The notes under the pieces are model-generated. The model worked only from the letters and a program-made list of their open reading frames with translations, searched no databases and was not told the origin of the DNA. This document shows positions 36,759-47,245 of a stretch of DNA of 64,000 bases, in pieces (within the stretch, counting starts at the first letter, position 1; every line of letters begins with the position of its first letter). Origin of the DNA: Ehretia macrophylla (Eukaryota; Streptophyta; Magnoliopsida; Boraginales; Ehretiaceae); the NCBI GenBank assembly GCA_037974665.1, contig CM075770.1, positions 7,886,501 to 7,950,500 on the forward strand, written 5' to 3'. The position numbers and the translations under genes were made by a program.

Positions 36759-38249
36759 TGATGTATTCATATTTTTGGATTTATTTCTTTACATTTTTAG
36801 AATTAATTTTGCACATTAATTATAATATTTGATCATTTTAGTTGTGTTTTTGTGCATGTAGGAATTGAATGATGAAAAAGTATTTTGGGCTGAATTGAAA
36901 GAAATTGGATGAAAAAGCAGATAGCAAAAATTTGTTCGTGAATGATGAAGTATGGTGAAAGGAATTACAAATGAACAAAAAAAAAGAAATGAAGAAAACA
37001 AAAGAAAAAAAACATAATATAAAATAAATTTATATATATGCCAAGTCCACGTTGGACTTGGCATTGAAAAACAAAAAAATAAAAAAAGTATGCCAAGTCC
37101 ACGTTGGACTTGGCATTGAAAGGTCAAAAAAAAAAAAAAGATTTTAGCCAAGTCCAACGTGGACTTGGCCAGCCCAACATGAATAGGGCGGTATCATGTG
37201 TCTATAAAAGCAAAGCAGCAACAGCAACGTAGAAAAAAGGGGACGAAAAAGGAGCGCGGCACAGAGGAAAGAAAAGGAAAAAACAGAGAGCGAAACAGCA
37301 AGCAACGAAGGAAAAAAGCTTTGGCGACGAGGAAAAAAATAGCAGCAAGTTCGGTTTATTTCTTTTCATAAATTCTTCTTCAATTTTCAGTTGGAATTTA
37401 GATTAAATTATTATTTTCAACAGATTCGAATTAATTTATGGAGAAGTTTAATTTACTTTTTTTTAATAATATTGATTCAGTTTTGTTGAATATGAATAAT
37501 TAATTCATTGTTTAGGGTAGGATTACTATGTAATAATTTAATTTTATGGTCTTGAACTTGGTTTGAATATTTTGATGCGAGTTTTATATATTTGATTTAC
37601 GTGCTTTATTATTTCCTATTAATTCATTACGCTTGTAGCTAGTGTTTTATAGGAATTCATACAATAGATCAAATATATAAATTGAACTTTATTGCGAAAA
37701 CTATAGGTTGTACCGTAGTTTTCCTCCACTTAATTAATTAACTCGTAAGCCTAGGATTTTAGGACAAATCTATACTCTGGCTAGATAAAGGACTTGGAGA
37801 TAGCGTTGCACCTCTAAACTAGGTCTAACCCGTTAATTAGTTAACTTTAGGTGATTATTTAATTAATTAGGCTTGTAGTCTAATTTTGCATCAAAATAGG
37901 AAATCCTAAGTTCGAGCCTAGAATTCAACTTTGCATAGGAATCCGATCCCTAAACCTTTCCCAATAGTGATCAAACTTCAATTTCAACTTTCATATTTAA
38001 TTTTAGTTTTCGCATTTAATTTCATTTTTATTTTATTTTTAGTTAACTTTCGTTCAAATCACTCAATTTACAATTTAATTTAGTTTAATTACTTAGGCAC
38101 TTTACTTACATTTTTCTACGAATGTTCAAATTGTCTCCCTGTGGATTCGACCTCGCACTAGCACACTACACTAGAATCACTCGTGCACTTGCGAGTTAAA
38201 ACTTGGCTTAGAATTGACATTAATTTTATCCTAAGCTAAGCACCCATCA
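36759..38249 (+). repeat. Right LTR (1491 bp)
   Basis: Same length and ends as the left LTR. All three U3 palindromes are intact (37040-37169). It is followed by the GTGAT duplication at 38250-38254 and then by the rest of the captured WD40 exon. Confidence 0.95.
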
Positions 38250-38254
38250 GTGAT

Positions 38255-38517
38255 GGTCCTTTTGTGGCTTTTGGTGGCTCTAATGGTGTAATTAGAGTTC
38301 TCTCAATGTTAACTTGGAAGTTCTCCTCTGTCTCATTGTTCTATCTTTGCTATTACCTCCATTTTCTATGTTACTTAGATGTCCAGTGAAAATTGAAAAG
38401 GAGAAGAAAATAACATGATGCTTTTTGGTTTTTCCTCTGCAGCTTGCTCGAAGGTATACGGGAGGTCATAAGGGATCAATTTCTTGTTTGATAACCTTCA
38501 TTGCTGCTTCTGGCGAG
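38255..38517 (+). pseudogene. Captured WD40-gene exons, right part
   Basis: 38255-38320 continues the exon broken at 27367, ending SMLTWK. The donor at 38320/38321 reads AAG|TTCTCC, so the usual GT has been lost or shifted by one base. After an intron of 122 bp with a CTCTGCAG acceptor, 38443-38517 encodes LARRYTGGHKGSISCLITFI and AASGE, with a GT donor. Exon junctions keep one frame across both exons. The protein resembles plant WD40 proteins of the TWD40/TPLATE-complex kind, from memory. Further exons were not recognised downstream, so this is a captured fragment. Confidence 0.6.
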
Positions 38518-39288
38518 GTAGTATTTCAGTTCTTTTTTGCATATTGCAATACCTGAGCTGGATGTCCTAGTTTATTTGCTTGAATATGGTGATTCTTGTC
38601 TATTGTAAAGTGAAAATGGTGATCCATAATTCAGACTATATGGTGACAAAAGTGAATATGGTCACGTGCTTATCCAGAAAACCTTATGAGATTAAGGTAA
38701 GTCTCCTAAGGTTTAGTTTTATTATTGTGCTTATATTCCTGGTGTTCTTACTAAAATCTCATAATGTTCTTTTGCTTACATTAATTTAATTTTGTTTATG
38801 ATTGTAACTTACTTATATTATTGCTTTGGTAGAGTTTGTGGAATTGCGTCTACCACTTGGATATGTGCATGATTGGTTATGAGGTATATGGACCCATTGT
38901 CAATTTGTAATTTTCACTTTGTAATTGTGTCTAGCACATGGATGTGCACATAGAGGTAGTTTTAGTTTTTCACTTAGTAATATATAGATGCCGATTTTCA
39001 ATTTGTAATATCATAGGAACTAATATTCACATTTATTTTTTGTAAAAATTAATAGTAAATGGTCACTTATTTTGGAAAAATGGATTGCCATTTTGATGGG
39101 CGCACTACACTGATTTAGCTTTTTGCCTACATAGCCATCCTTCTGTAAATCACTAGTTTGTAAAAATAAATTATAACAATATCGTATTGTTGATTTACTT
39201 TCTTTTTTGTCATAACCATCTTATGGATTTGAAATTATTTTTTTATCATCTATTCTATCTTATATAATAATTTTATTGGGTTTAGCCC

Positions 39289-39290
<2 letters not shown>
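38518..39290. other. CACTA cargo, intron-like DNA
   Basis: T-rich sequence downstream of the second captured exon, probably its intron and following host DNA. No further exon is recognised. It ends at an (AT)n microsatellite. Confidence 0.4.

Positions 39291-39332
<42 letters not shown>
39291..39332. repeat. (AT)n microsatellite
   Basis: About 42 bp of AT near the right subterminal region of the CACTA element. Confidence 0.9.
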
Positions 39333-39335
<3 letters not shown>

Positions 39336-39479
39336 GCCTTTCTTTTTTTAATTTTTGTTTTATTCTTTTTTTATTTTTGGATTTTATTTTATTTTGTTTG
39401 CATTCTATGTTTTTAATTTTTTTTTATCAAGCTTACCTTATTTTTATTTTTTAAATATTAAATTTATTTAAAAAAAAAA

Positions 39480-40115
39480 ATTGTGTGCCGATGCAACGTC
39501 GACCAAATATTGGCTACCATATGGAGACAAAAATTAATGAATAAACAAATAATTAAAAATTTTGGCTACTTAGTGGTGACGATAAAATAGCTACCATACG
39601 GCCACCAAAATCGGTTACAAACTTTGGCTACCAAATGGCAAACAATGTAAATAATTAATAAAAAAATATTTAAAATATTTGGCTACCTAATAGTGACGAA
39701 AGTATGACTACCATATTACCACCAAATTGTGGCTACAAAAATTGGCTACTACATGGAGACGAAATTAAATAATTAACAAAAAAATATTTAAATTAATTTG
39801 CTACCTAACGGCGACAAAGATTGGCCACCATGGGGTGACTATGCATAATTAATTGACTCAAAAATTAACGAATTAATTAATAAAATTGCTAATTATAAAA
39901 ATTAACTAATAATTTATTTTCTAAACATTGCGACTAAGGGGCTACGAAATGTAAAAAAATTATTATTATTTTTTTTCCGATTTGTCCACCATAATGCGAC
40001 CAAATGACAAAATGGCGACAAGGGTTTTCTCGACGCTCGATTTTTTGTCGCCTTTTGGTCGCCCAATGGGTATAGGTGACTAAAGGGCGACGAGAAACCT
40101 TCGTCGCCCCAGGCC
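39480..40115. repeat. CACTA right subterminal repeats
   Basis: Repeated words such as TTGGCTACC, GGCGACGA, TGGTCGCC and GGCGACAAGG in both orientations, ending in the TIR at 40118-40130. They match the type of words in the left subterminal region. Confidence 0.75.
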
Positions 40116-40130
40116 AATTTTCTTGTAGTG

Positions 40131-41056
40131 TAATATTAGCTTTAAATTTTAGTGCCTGTTCATTTGTATTTTGTTTTCCTGTCTATCTTGCCACAAATAT
40201 CGGACTTTATAGAGTTGAGGATTTGTTCTTCCGTCCTGGCACCCTTGTTGTGGATTCTACGGTTTCTTTCTTGCCAAATATAGTAAATGAGTGCATAGAA
40301 GCTTGCCTTTATAATGTCTGCATGAAGTCTCTTCCTCTTGCAAAAAACCACAACCCACTTAACGCATCTTCCCCAATCATACATCTTTGTTGCAACCTGT
40401 GATAGCCCAAGAATTTTCCACCAAATTCTCCTAAAGAAACCACATTCAAAGAAGAGGTGTTCTTGTGATTCAGTATGCATGTTACAAAGAACATAATGGG
40501 GATCAACCTGATATCCCCAAGAGATAAGCTTGTGTCTAGTAGTGAGTCTATTTTTTAATGCCAACCAGCCATAGAAGGCATGCCAAGAGATCACCAATTT
40601 TGACCATATAATATCAGCTGGGGGCCAATCTTGCTGTTTGTCGCGAATGGATTCCCAAGTAGCAGCTAAATTGAAATCTCTCTTGCCCAACCAAAGAACT
40701 ATGTCCCCGAGTGTTGGAGGGGTTAATGTTCCCCAACGTCGCACTGATATAGTTCAAGGATTGGTATCTCAAGTTGAACGTCCATCTCCCATTAGCAATG
40801 AAGTCCGAGACTTTGCCCCTCTTATTAATCCCTGGGTTTGCTAAAGCTTTAGATTCATACAAATTCTGCAAACATCCAAGAGGGTACCACACATCGAGCA
40901 TAAGAAGGTATCCCTTCCATCACCAATACAATGTGTAATCATCTTCCGAGCCAGTGGCCGTAGGCCAAGAATCTTTCTCCACGCCCAGGTAGTATTCGAT
41001 GGGATCTTGATCTCCCAAAAGCTTTGCCCCTTCAAGTACATAAGATTGCACCATTT
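40131..41056 (-). pseudogene. Old LINE ORF2 C-terminus (segment 2 of 3), zinc-binding RT region
   Basis: Minus-strand sequence with broken frames. From the LINE-upstream side it reads MYLKGQSFWEIKIPSNTTW and WRKILGLRPLARKM, and then, after frame changes, WHAFYGWLALKNRLTTRHKL, CNMHTESQEHLFFEC and IYYIWQERNRRIHNKG. This is the zf-RVT region at the C-terminus of plant L1 ORF2. Segment 1 of the element lies across the CACTA insertion and segment 3 across the younger LINE. It is 5'-truncated with several frameshifts. Confidence 0.8.
41042..41056. repeat. Target-site duplication of the plus-strand LINE, left copy
   Basis: AAGATTGCACCATTT here recurs at 46160-46174 directly after the LINE A-tail. 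On the minus strand the word lies in old-LINE codons for KWCNL, which shows that the younger LINE inserted into the old one. The exact edge next to the A-tail is ambiguous by one or two bases. Confidence 0.9.
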
Positions 41057-41166
41057 TGCAAAATCCATGTCATACAAAGAAACTAATTGACACTAGAAAA
41101 ACCCTAAGAATGGCATTGAAAGAGAACCACCGCCGTACCTCTTCAACCTAGTTTTACCCCACTGGT

Positions 41167-42540
41167 ATGGCAAAAAAAAAGAACCACTGTCCTGACACTG
41201 CTTCTTCCGCTGCTTCTAAGGAATTTTTTATGGGTCTTGAGAGCCCTGCGAAGACCTCTCAACCCATTGTTTCTGTTCCACCTCAACTAGAGGGCTCTTC
41301 TAGTTTGGAGTCTAATTTGTCTGGAGATTCTGCTTGCAAGCTGAATAATAAGGAGCAACCGGCTCCATCGGCTACTGGAAATGCCGAAGCTTTTCCTCCA
41401 CTTTCACCTTCACCCCCAACAGGGTCTGTACCTTGCGTCCTGACTAAAGGGCATTTTAATCCCAGTAAGGATGGGGAAGGGACATCCTCTAATCCACTCC
41501 CCCCAAGCAACTGCTGGACAAATTTCTTTGCTAGTAAAACTAGTGACCAGTTGAACTTGAAATATCACAAGCCTCTTGTTATTGACGGCAAAGTTCGAGT
41601 CAAGCCTCCAACTGAAGTTAAAGCCAAGGGCAGTGAGTTTTCGAAGAACGCCCTTGTGGGTCAGTTCATGGACAAGGCCCCTTCTTTTACTCAAGTCAAG
41701 TTTATGGTTAATACATTATGGAAGAAATTCGGGACTGTCGACATTAAATCTACAGAGGAAGGCCTCTTTTTCTTTCGATTTGAAAACTCTCAGGTGTGTG
41801 AAGCTGCCCTTCAACAACAATGGCATGTAAGCCAAAGACCTCTGTTACTTCGCCGATGGAAACCTGGAATTGAGCTCATAAACTATAGATTTGATAAAAT
41901 TCCCATATGGGTCAAGTTCCGTAATGTCCCTACGGAGTATTGGACACCTGAGGGTGTGAGCTATGTTGCTAGTGCTGTTGGAGTCCCTCTACAAATAGAA
42001 GGAAGCCTGGAGAAAAGGTCCAAACTTTCTTATATACATGTTTGTGTTAAGATTGAGATTAACTCTGAACTCTTGGAGTCTTTTGATTTGGAAGTTGAAG
42101 ATGAAGAAGGTGTTAAACTTGTCAATATTCAGGCAGAGTATGCATGGAAGCCTAACCCGTGTACACATTGCAAGACGTTTGGACATCCAGCTAATAGATG
42201 TACCTCTCGTCCTCCTTTGACTCTGGACCAGCCCAAGATATCTGAGAATGAGTTTCGTAGTAGGAGAGGGAAGACTGGAAATGGGAAAAAACCTAAGCAG
42301 CTGATTTCCTCTTCTTCAGCCAGGAGTTTATCACTTCCTAAAGCCCCCTCGGGGAAAACTTCCAGTAACTCTGACAAGGACAAGCAGAGTCGTTCGGAGT
42401 ACAACCAGTTTGCTGCTTTGGACCCGACACTGACGGAAAATGACCAACACGGTAAGAGTGAAGCTTCATCTTCTAAGGATGGTATCAATTCGGGGAACCC
42501 TCCCCCTGACATTCCCCCATCTGTCCCCCCTAATTTATGA
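41167..42540 (+). CDS. LINE ORF1 protein (DUF4283 plus zinc knuckle)
   Basis: Intact 457-residue frame encoding a nucleic-acid-binding protein of an L1 retrotransposon. The N-terminus (about 1-150) is Ser/Pro-rich and unstructured. The DUF4283-like part follows at about 165-320 (VKFMVNTLWKKFGTVDI, LFFFRFENSQV, WKPGIELINYRFDKIPIWVK). A CX2CX4HX4C zinc knuckle (CTHCKTFGHPANRC) spans residues 332-345. The C-terminus is Ser/Lys-rich. Start is the ATG at 41167, 110 bp from the element start. The stop TGA overlaps the ORF2 ATG in ATGA, suggesting coupled translation. Not a host gene. Confidence 0.85.
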   Translation: MAKKKNHCPDTASSAASKEFFMGLESPAKTSQPIVSVPPQLEGSSSLESNLSGDSACKLNNKEQPAPSATGNAEAFPPLSPSPPTGSVPCVLTKGHFNPSKDGEGTSSNPLPPSNCWTNFFASKTSDQLNLKYHKPLVIDGKVRVKPPTEVKAKGSEFSKNALVGQFMDKAPSFTQVKFMVNTLWKKFGTVDIKSTEEGLFFFRFENSQVCEAALQQQWHVSQRPLLLRRWKPGIELINYRFDKIPIWVKFRNVPTEYWTPEGVSYVASAVGVPLQIEGSLEKRSKLSYIHVCVKIEINSELLESFDLEVEDEEGVKLVNIQAEYAWKPNPCTHCKTFGHPANRCTSRPPLTLDQPKISENEFRSRRGKTGNGKKPKQLISSSSARSLSLPKAPSGKTSSNSDKDKQSRSEYNQFAALDPTLTENDQHGKSEASSSKDGINSGNPPPDIPPSVPPNL

Positions 42541-45500
42541 AGATCCTTCTATGGAACGTAAGGGGTACCAATAAGCCTTTTAAACAGGCCTTTATATCCA
42601 AGTTTATTTTCAATAATCAGGTTTTTGTGGGTTATCTGACTGAAACCAAAGTCAAAAGTGGGAAAGCCAGGAGAATTTGGGACTCTAAATTTAAGAATTG
42701 GAAGACTTTTGCTAATTACAATAGTGATGCGAATGGAAGAATCTGGATTTTGTGGAACCCTAACAAGGTAGATGTCCATATGCTGGACGAGACAGACCAA
42801 GCATTCCTCTGTTCAATTTATGACTCATATTCAAGGAGAGAATTATATTTTTGTTTTGTTTATGGTGGTAACGATGGGACAAGAAGGAAAAACCTGTGGA
42901 ATACCATCTGTAATTGGAGTTTGACTAGCGCTCATGTTCCATTTGGAGTTTGAGGTGATTTCAATGAGATCATTACCATTGATGATAGGTTGGGTTGCGT
43001 TAGTCTTCCACCTGGAGCTGGTGAATTCAAGGATTGCATTGTGAATAGCGGTTTAACTGAGATGAGGAGTACAGGACCCCACTTCACTTGGTCTAATAAT
43101 TCTAGTGAGGAGAATCTTAAAGCCAGTAGGTTGGACAGAGTCTTCATCAATGGTCGATGGGTTATGGAGTTCACTGACTCTTGTCTTAATGTGGGAGCAC
43201 TGGAAATTTCTGATCATACCCCCCTCTGGCTTAATCCATTTATTTCTAGACAGCATCGCAAGACGCCGTTCAGATTCTTCAACCATTGGGCTAAACATAA
43301 TGACTTCTTGGATATTGTTTCAGAGGTCTGGAATAGTGTTGTCGATGGCTGCCCTATGTTCCAACTTAATACAAAGCTGAAGAGACTTAAATCGAGACTT
43401 AAAGAGTTTAACAAATCTCTGTTTGGCAATGTACCACAGCGTATCGCCGACACTCGAGCTCTCATCAACTCTATCCAGAAGGAAGCTCTTGGAGGGGATA
43501 TTTCTGAGGAAGACAGGATCATTGAGCGCAGGCTTTTAGAGGATTTGAAGTCTCTTGTGGAGGTTGATGAAAGTTACTAGAGACAAAAGGCTCGCGTTTC
43601 TTGGCTTAAAGAAGGAGATGCGAATACTTCGTTCTTTTTCAAGTATGCTAAAAACAGGGCAGCCAAAAATGCAGTTAATTCCATCCTTGATCAGCAGGGC
43701 AACCTTATCACTGATGTTGTGGGTATCAATAATGAAGCAGTAAATTACTTCAACAATCTCTTTGGGCCGAGGGAGTCTTACACTTGCCCCCTTTCGGCTA
43801 GTGACATCAGGACATTCATCGGCACTAGCATTAATCATGACCAAGCCAACACACTCATTAGACCAGTTACTAAGACTGAGATCAAGGATGCTATCTTCTC
43901 CATCCCCAACGATAAAAGCCCAGGCCCTGACGGCTTTAACTCTTTCTTTTTTAAGGTTACGTGGGACATTATTCACAAGGACGTCACCAAAGCAATTCAG
44001 TCTTTCTTTTGTTCGGGTAAGATCCTCAGAGCTATCAACACTACCTCTCTAATCTTGGTTCCTAAGGTTCCCAACCCTTCATCCATGAACGACTTTCGTC
44101 CTATTGCATGCTGTAACGTCATCTACAAATGCATTACCAAAATCTTGGCATCACGCATGAGCAATTTTCTCCCATCACTAATTTCGGACTGCCATAGTGC
44201 ATTTGTTAAGGGGCGCAGTATCTCTGATAACATTCTTTTGGCACAAGAACTAATCAGGGGCTATGGTAACAAGGGGCTTAGTCCGAGATGCATGTTAAAG
44301 GTGGACCTTAAGAAGGCATATGACTCTATCAGTTGGGATTTCATTCTTAAAACTCTTAAGGCTTTCAACTACCCGGATATCTTCATCAACTGGATTAGAA
44401 GCTGCATTACTACTACCAGCTTTTCAGTTGCCCTCAATGGAAAGCTTCATGGGTTTTTCAAAGGAGGCAGATGGTTGAGGCAAGGGGATCCTATCTCCCC
44501 TTACCTGTTTGTCCTTGGTATGGAAGTGTTAACTGCTATTCTCAACAAAGCTGGCAGTCACAGGGAGTTTAGATTCCATCCCAGATGTAAAACTTCTAAG
44601 CTTAACCATTTGTGCTTTGCTGATGACATTATGATCTTTTGTAAGGGTGATGTGAATTCAGCTAGAATCATCAACCAAAGCCTGGAGTTTTTCCAGAATC
44701 TGTCGGGTCTCTCTATTAGCCATGACAAAAGCAATCTTTTCATTGGTGGGTGTTCAGATCATCTTATTAATGAAATCTCTAACGTGTTGGGGATCAAGAT
44801 TAGCAAGCTGCCGATCAGACACCTTGGTATTCCTCTCCTACCAGGACGTTTACTCAACTCTCATTGTAAATGTCTCATTGACAGAATAGTTAATAGAATC
44901 AATAGCTGGACCAATATTGTTCTCTCCTACGCGGGAATACTTCAGCTTGTTAAATCCATACTCAGCAACATCCATTCTTTCTGGGCCAGGATGTTTATTC
45001 TCCCTAAGGGAATGCTGGATGAAATTGATTGCAAACTTGCAGCATTTCTCTGGTCGGGATCAGTTGATGTTGGTAAGAAGACAAAAGTTGCTTGGACTGA
45101 TATTTGTAAAGAGTTTGCTGAAGGGGGCTTAGGAATCAGGAGCTTACAGGATACTAATCAAGTTGCCATTCTTAGATATCTCTGGATTATTCATACGAAG
45201 CAGAAATCGGTGTGGGCTAGATGGATTCAAGATGTTTACCTTCATGCCTATGACATTTGGGAACTACCTATGCCGAGGAATCCCTCATGGGCATGGCGCA
45301 AAATCCTCCAACTAAGGGACACGGCCAGGAAACTTATTTGCTATAAAATTGGTGATGGTAGAAATACTCAATTTTGATTTCATTTTAGACGGTCGCTGGC
45401 ATTGGCCTAGTGATAGGCCTATCATCTCCTTCATCAAAGAGAACCTGGGTGACATTACTTCTTGTGGTACCAATGATAGCTTCTATTGGATTAATGCATT

Positions 45501-46083
45501 CAATGGCAAATTCAACACAGCCTGGGCTTGGAAAATTCTTAAGCTGAATAACCCTGTTGTTGAATGGCATCACTTGATTTGGTTTAAGCATGCAACACCA
45601 ATACACTCTTTTTGTTCTTGGCTGTTTTGGATTGATAGGCTTCCAACGAGAAGCCGACTGATTTCCTGGGGGTTTAACATTGATCCTTCCTGCTTATTTT
45701 GCCATCTTTACATGGAAGACAAAACCCACTTATTTGGTGATTGCTCATTTACCAGGCGAATTTGGAAAAGGGGATGGAAGATGTGCAAGGGCCCCCGTGA
45801 TTTGAGGAGATGGAATGATACTGCAGCTTGGCTTATTCAGAGAGCCTCCATGCCCACCTTCCAGTTCTTCACAATGAAGCTCTTCCTTGGAGCTTTTGTT
45901 TTCCACATTTGGCGAGAGAGGAATTCTCGACTTTACAACAAGGAATTTGGAAGTGAAGATGATATTTTTAACAATATTTCCTTTGACGCTAGAACTAAAA
46001 TGTTTATGTTTAGGAAAGTTAAAAACTCTCTTCTTAACCAGGCCATTTGTAGAGCCTGGAATATAGAAGATTTCACACGTTGA
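42537..46083 (+). pseudogene. LINE ORF2: endonuclease, reverse transcriptase, zf-RVT, broken
   Basis: It starts MKILLWNVRGTNKPFKQ, an APE-type endonuclease with TETK near the N-terminus, GDFNEI and the SDHTPLW end motif. A TGA at 42951 sits just before GDFN and a TAG at 43578 lies between endonuclease and reverse transcriptase; both stay in frame. The reverse transcriptase has KSPGPDGFNSFFFK, HSAFVKGRSISDNILLAQE, LKKAYDSISWDFI, RQGDPISPYLFV and the catalytic FADD at 44616-44627. After a TGA at 45375 the coding continues in the next frame (DGRWHWPSDRP), probably after a deletion. It includes the zf-RVT region (RLPTRSRLISWGFNIDP, HLFGDCSFTRRIW) and ends at 46083. Confidence 0.9.
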
Positions 46084-46159
46084 TTGACATTTATTTTTGT
46101 ATGATGTAAATTTTGAAAGTTGAATGATATACACACCCACTTGCTTCTGGCAAAAAAAA

Positions 46160-46285
46160 AAGATTGCACCATTTGGTCCAAAGAGACTCCTGGAAAGCAA
46201 AGAGGTACCATATGAATTTGAGCACTCCCACTCTGTTGCATTCCTCCAAATGGTTACAACTCAATATGCATTAATTCATGTTTAG
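46160..46285 (-). pseudogene. Old LINE ORF2 fragment (segment 3 of 3) and its 5' truncation
   Basis: On the minus strand one frame reads LEECNRVGVLKFIWYLFAFQ followed by ESLWTKWCNL, which joins in sense to segment 2 at the duplicated KWCNL codons. Upstream a stop and AT-rich DNA begin near 46270-46285, so this is the 5' truncation point of the old LINE. The target duplication of the old LINE could not be identified. Confidence 0.7.
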
Positions 46286-47245
46286 CCTTTGTTTAACATC
46301 TATATTTATATTCATTCATTTATTATTATAATTTCAGTTTATGTTTTGAAGTTATATACTTTAAGTTAAATTTGATGTTACACGGTTTAAAAGAAGAACA
46401 AAAGACTAACTGGTAATCTTCATTTCACGTGGGGATTCAAGGACATGACACGGGATAGAAGTGAAGCGAGCGAGAGTAAGATAGGAATATGGTAGCTTTT
46501 TAGGTGATGGATAAGACCTAAGAATTAGGTCTTTCGCAATTGTAAAAACTTGTCTAACTAATAAAATATAATTGGCACAAATATCTGTTTGATCAGAAGT
46601 AATTTGGGATCATAAGTTAGGTTGAAAAGATTATTAATACTATGCTTCTCGAATAATTTTGTGACCGGTAGTGCTCAAAGTAGTGGATAGAGTGGATGCT
46701 TTGCCGTAGACACAGGACACATAAGGACTACTCCAACCAATAGAAAGTAAGAAAAGTGACTGTTTTGTTTTTTTAGATGCTGTTGGAATCTAATTGATAG
46801 ATTATTTTGTAGAGTCCGATCATTAATTAATAAACTTTAAATATAACGGTGCACCTTCACATATGTATCAAATTAATTAAGATGATGTTTTCCCATGCAC
46901 AAGGGACACATAAGGACTACATCGACCAAGAGAAAGTAAGCAAAGTGAGTGTTGATATGAAAGATACTACTCTCAAAATGAAACCGATGTGCGGTTTCTG
47001 CGGACCTGATGATTGCGAAAGTTCGATGAAGCACAAAAGGGATAGTGGATGGAGGAGAAACAAAATCCTGTCATGATCATGTTCAGTTTAATCTTTCATT
47101 TTACAATCATTTCAACGTTATGAACATGCAACTAAAAGGACCTTCTCCAGCATTTTCATAATGCTTGACCAGAAAAAAGCAAAGCATTTACAAATGGGTT
47201 TGACAGTGGGAAAAATAAAAAAATAAAAAAATTCTCTTTTGTTAA
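46286..47245. other. Non-coding, with an imperfect 55-bp direct repeat
   Basis: No gene is recognised. ACACATAAGGACTAC followed by CAAC/CGAC, CAATAGAAAGTAAG and a similar tail occurs at about 46708-46766 and again at about 46900-46955. A 75-codon frame over the second copy (containing MCGFCGPDDCESS) has no known relatives that I can name. Confidence 0.4.

Larger units (their letters stand above)
27368..38249 (+). mobile_element. Athila-type Ty3/gypsy LTR retrotransposon, near complete
   Basis: Copy-and-paste element of 10,882 bp with 1491-bp LTRs (TGATG...CATCA), a primer site matching the tRNA-Asp 3' end, one long gag-pol frame (gag, protease, reverse transcriptase, RNase H, integrase in the Ty3/gypsy order), a 1.9-kb 3' non-coding region and a purine-rich tract before the right LTR. 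The lineage call rests on the tRNA-Asp primer site, long LTRs, the gag type and the long region after integrase; no env-like frame was found there. The LTRs differ at about ten positions, so insertion was recent. It sits in the captured WD40 exon of the CACTA element. Confidence 0.95.
22522..40130. mobile_element. CACTA (En/Spm, CMC) DNA transposon carrying host sequence, TSD TAA
   Basis: The left end is CACTACAAGAAAA and the right end its perfect inverse TTTTCTTGTAGTG, flanked by TAA at 22519-22521 and 40131-40133. Both subterminal regions are packed with inverted words of the type TGGCGACGAAA and TGGTCGCCATTTGG, as expected of CACTA transposase-binding regions. The span is 17,609 bp; removing the Athila insertion and one 5-bp duplication leaves about 6.7 kb. 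No transposase (TNPA/TNPD-like) frame is visible, so it is non-autonomous. Cargo includes a decayed DUF4283 sequence and WD40-gene exons. It splits an older LINE. Confidence 0.9.
41057..46159 (+). mobile_element. L1-type LINE, near full length, with A-tail and 15-bp TSD
   Basis: About 5.1 kb: a 110-bp leader, ORF1 (41167-42540), ORF2 (42537 to 46083 with breaks), a short 3' untranslated region and an A-tail at about 46152-46159. The full length with both frames suggests little or no 5' truncation. ORF1 and ORF2 overlap by four bases (ATGA). It lies in inverse orientation within the old LINE. Two nonsense codons and a frame break in ORF2 make it unable to move by itself. Confidence 0.9.

Noticed and set aside
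22522..40130. Transposase in the CACTA element
   Set aside because: No TNPD- or TNPA-like motif was found in any frame outside the Athila insertion; the element is called non-autonomous.
40076..40402. Plus-strand frame across the CACTA right end
   Set aside because: Shadow of the old minus-strand LINE ORF2 and the element boundary.
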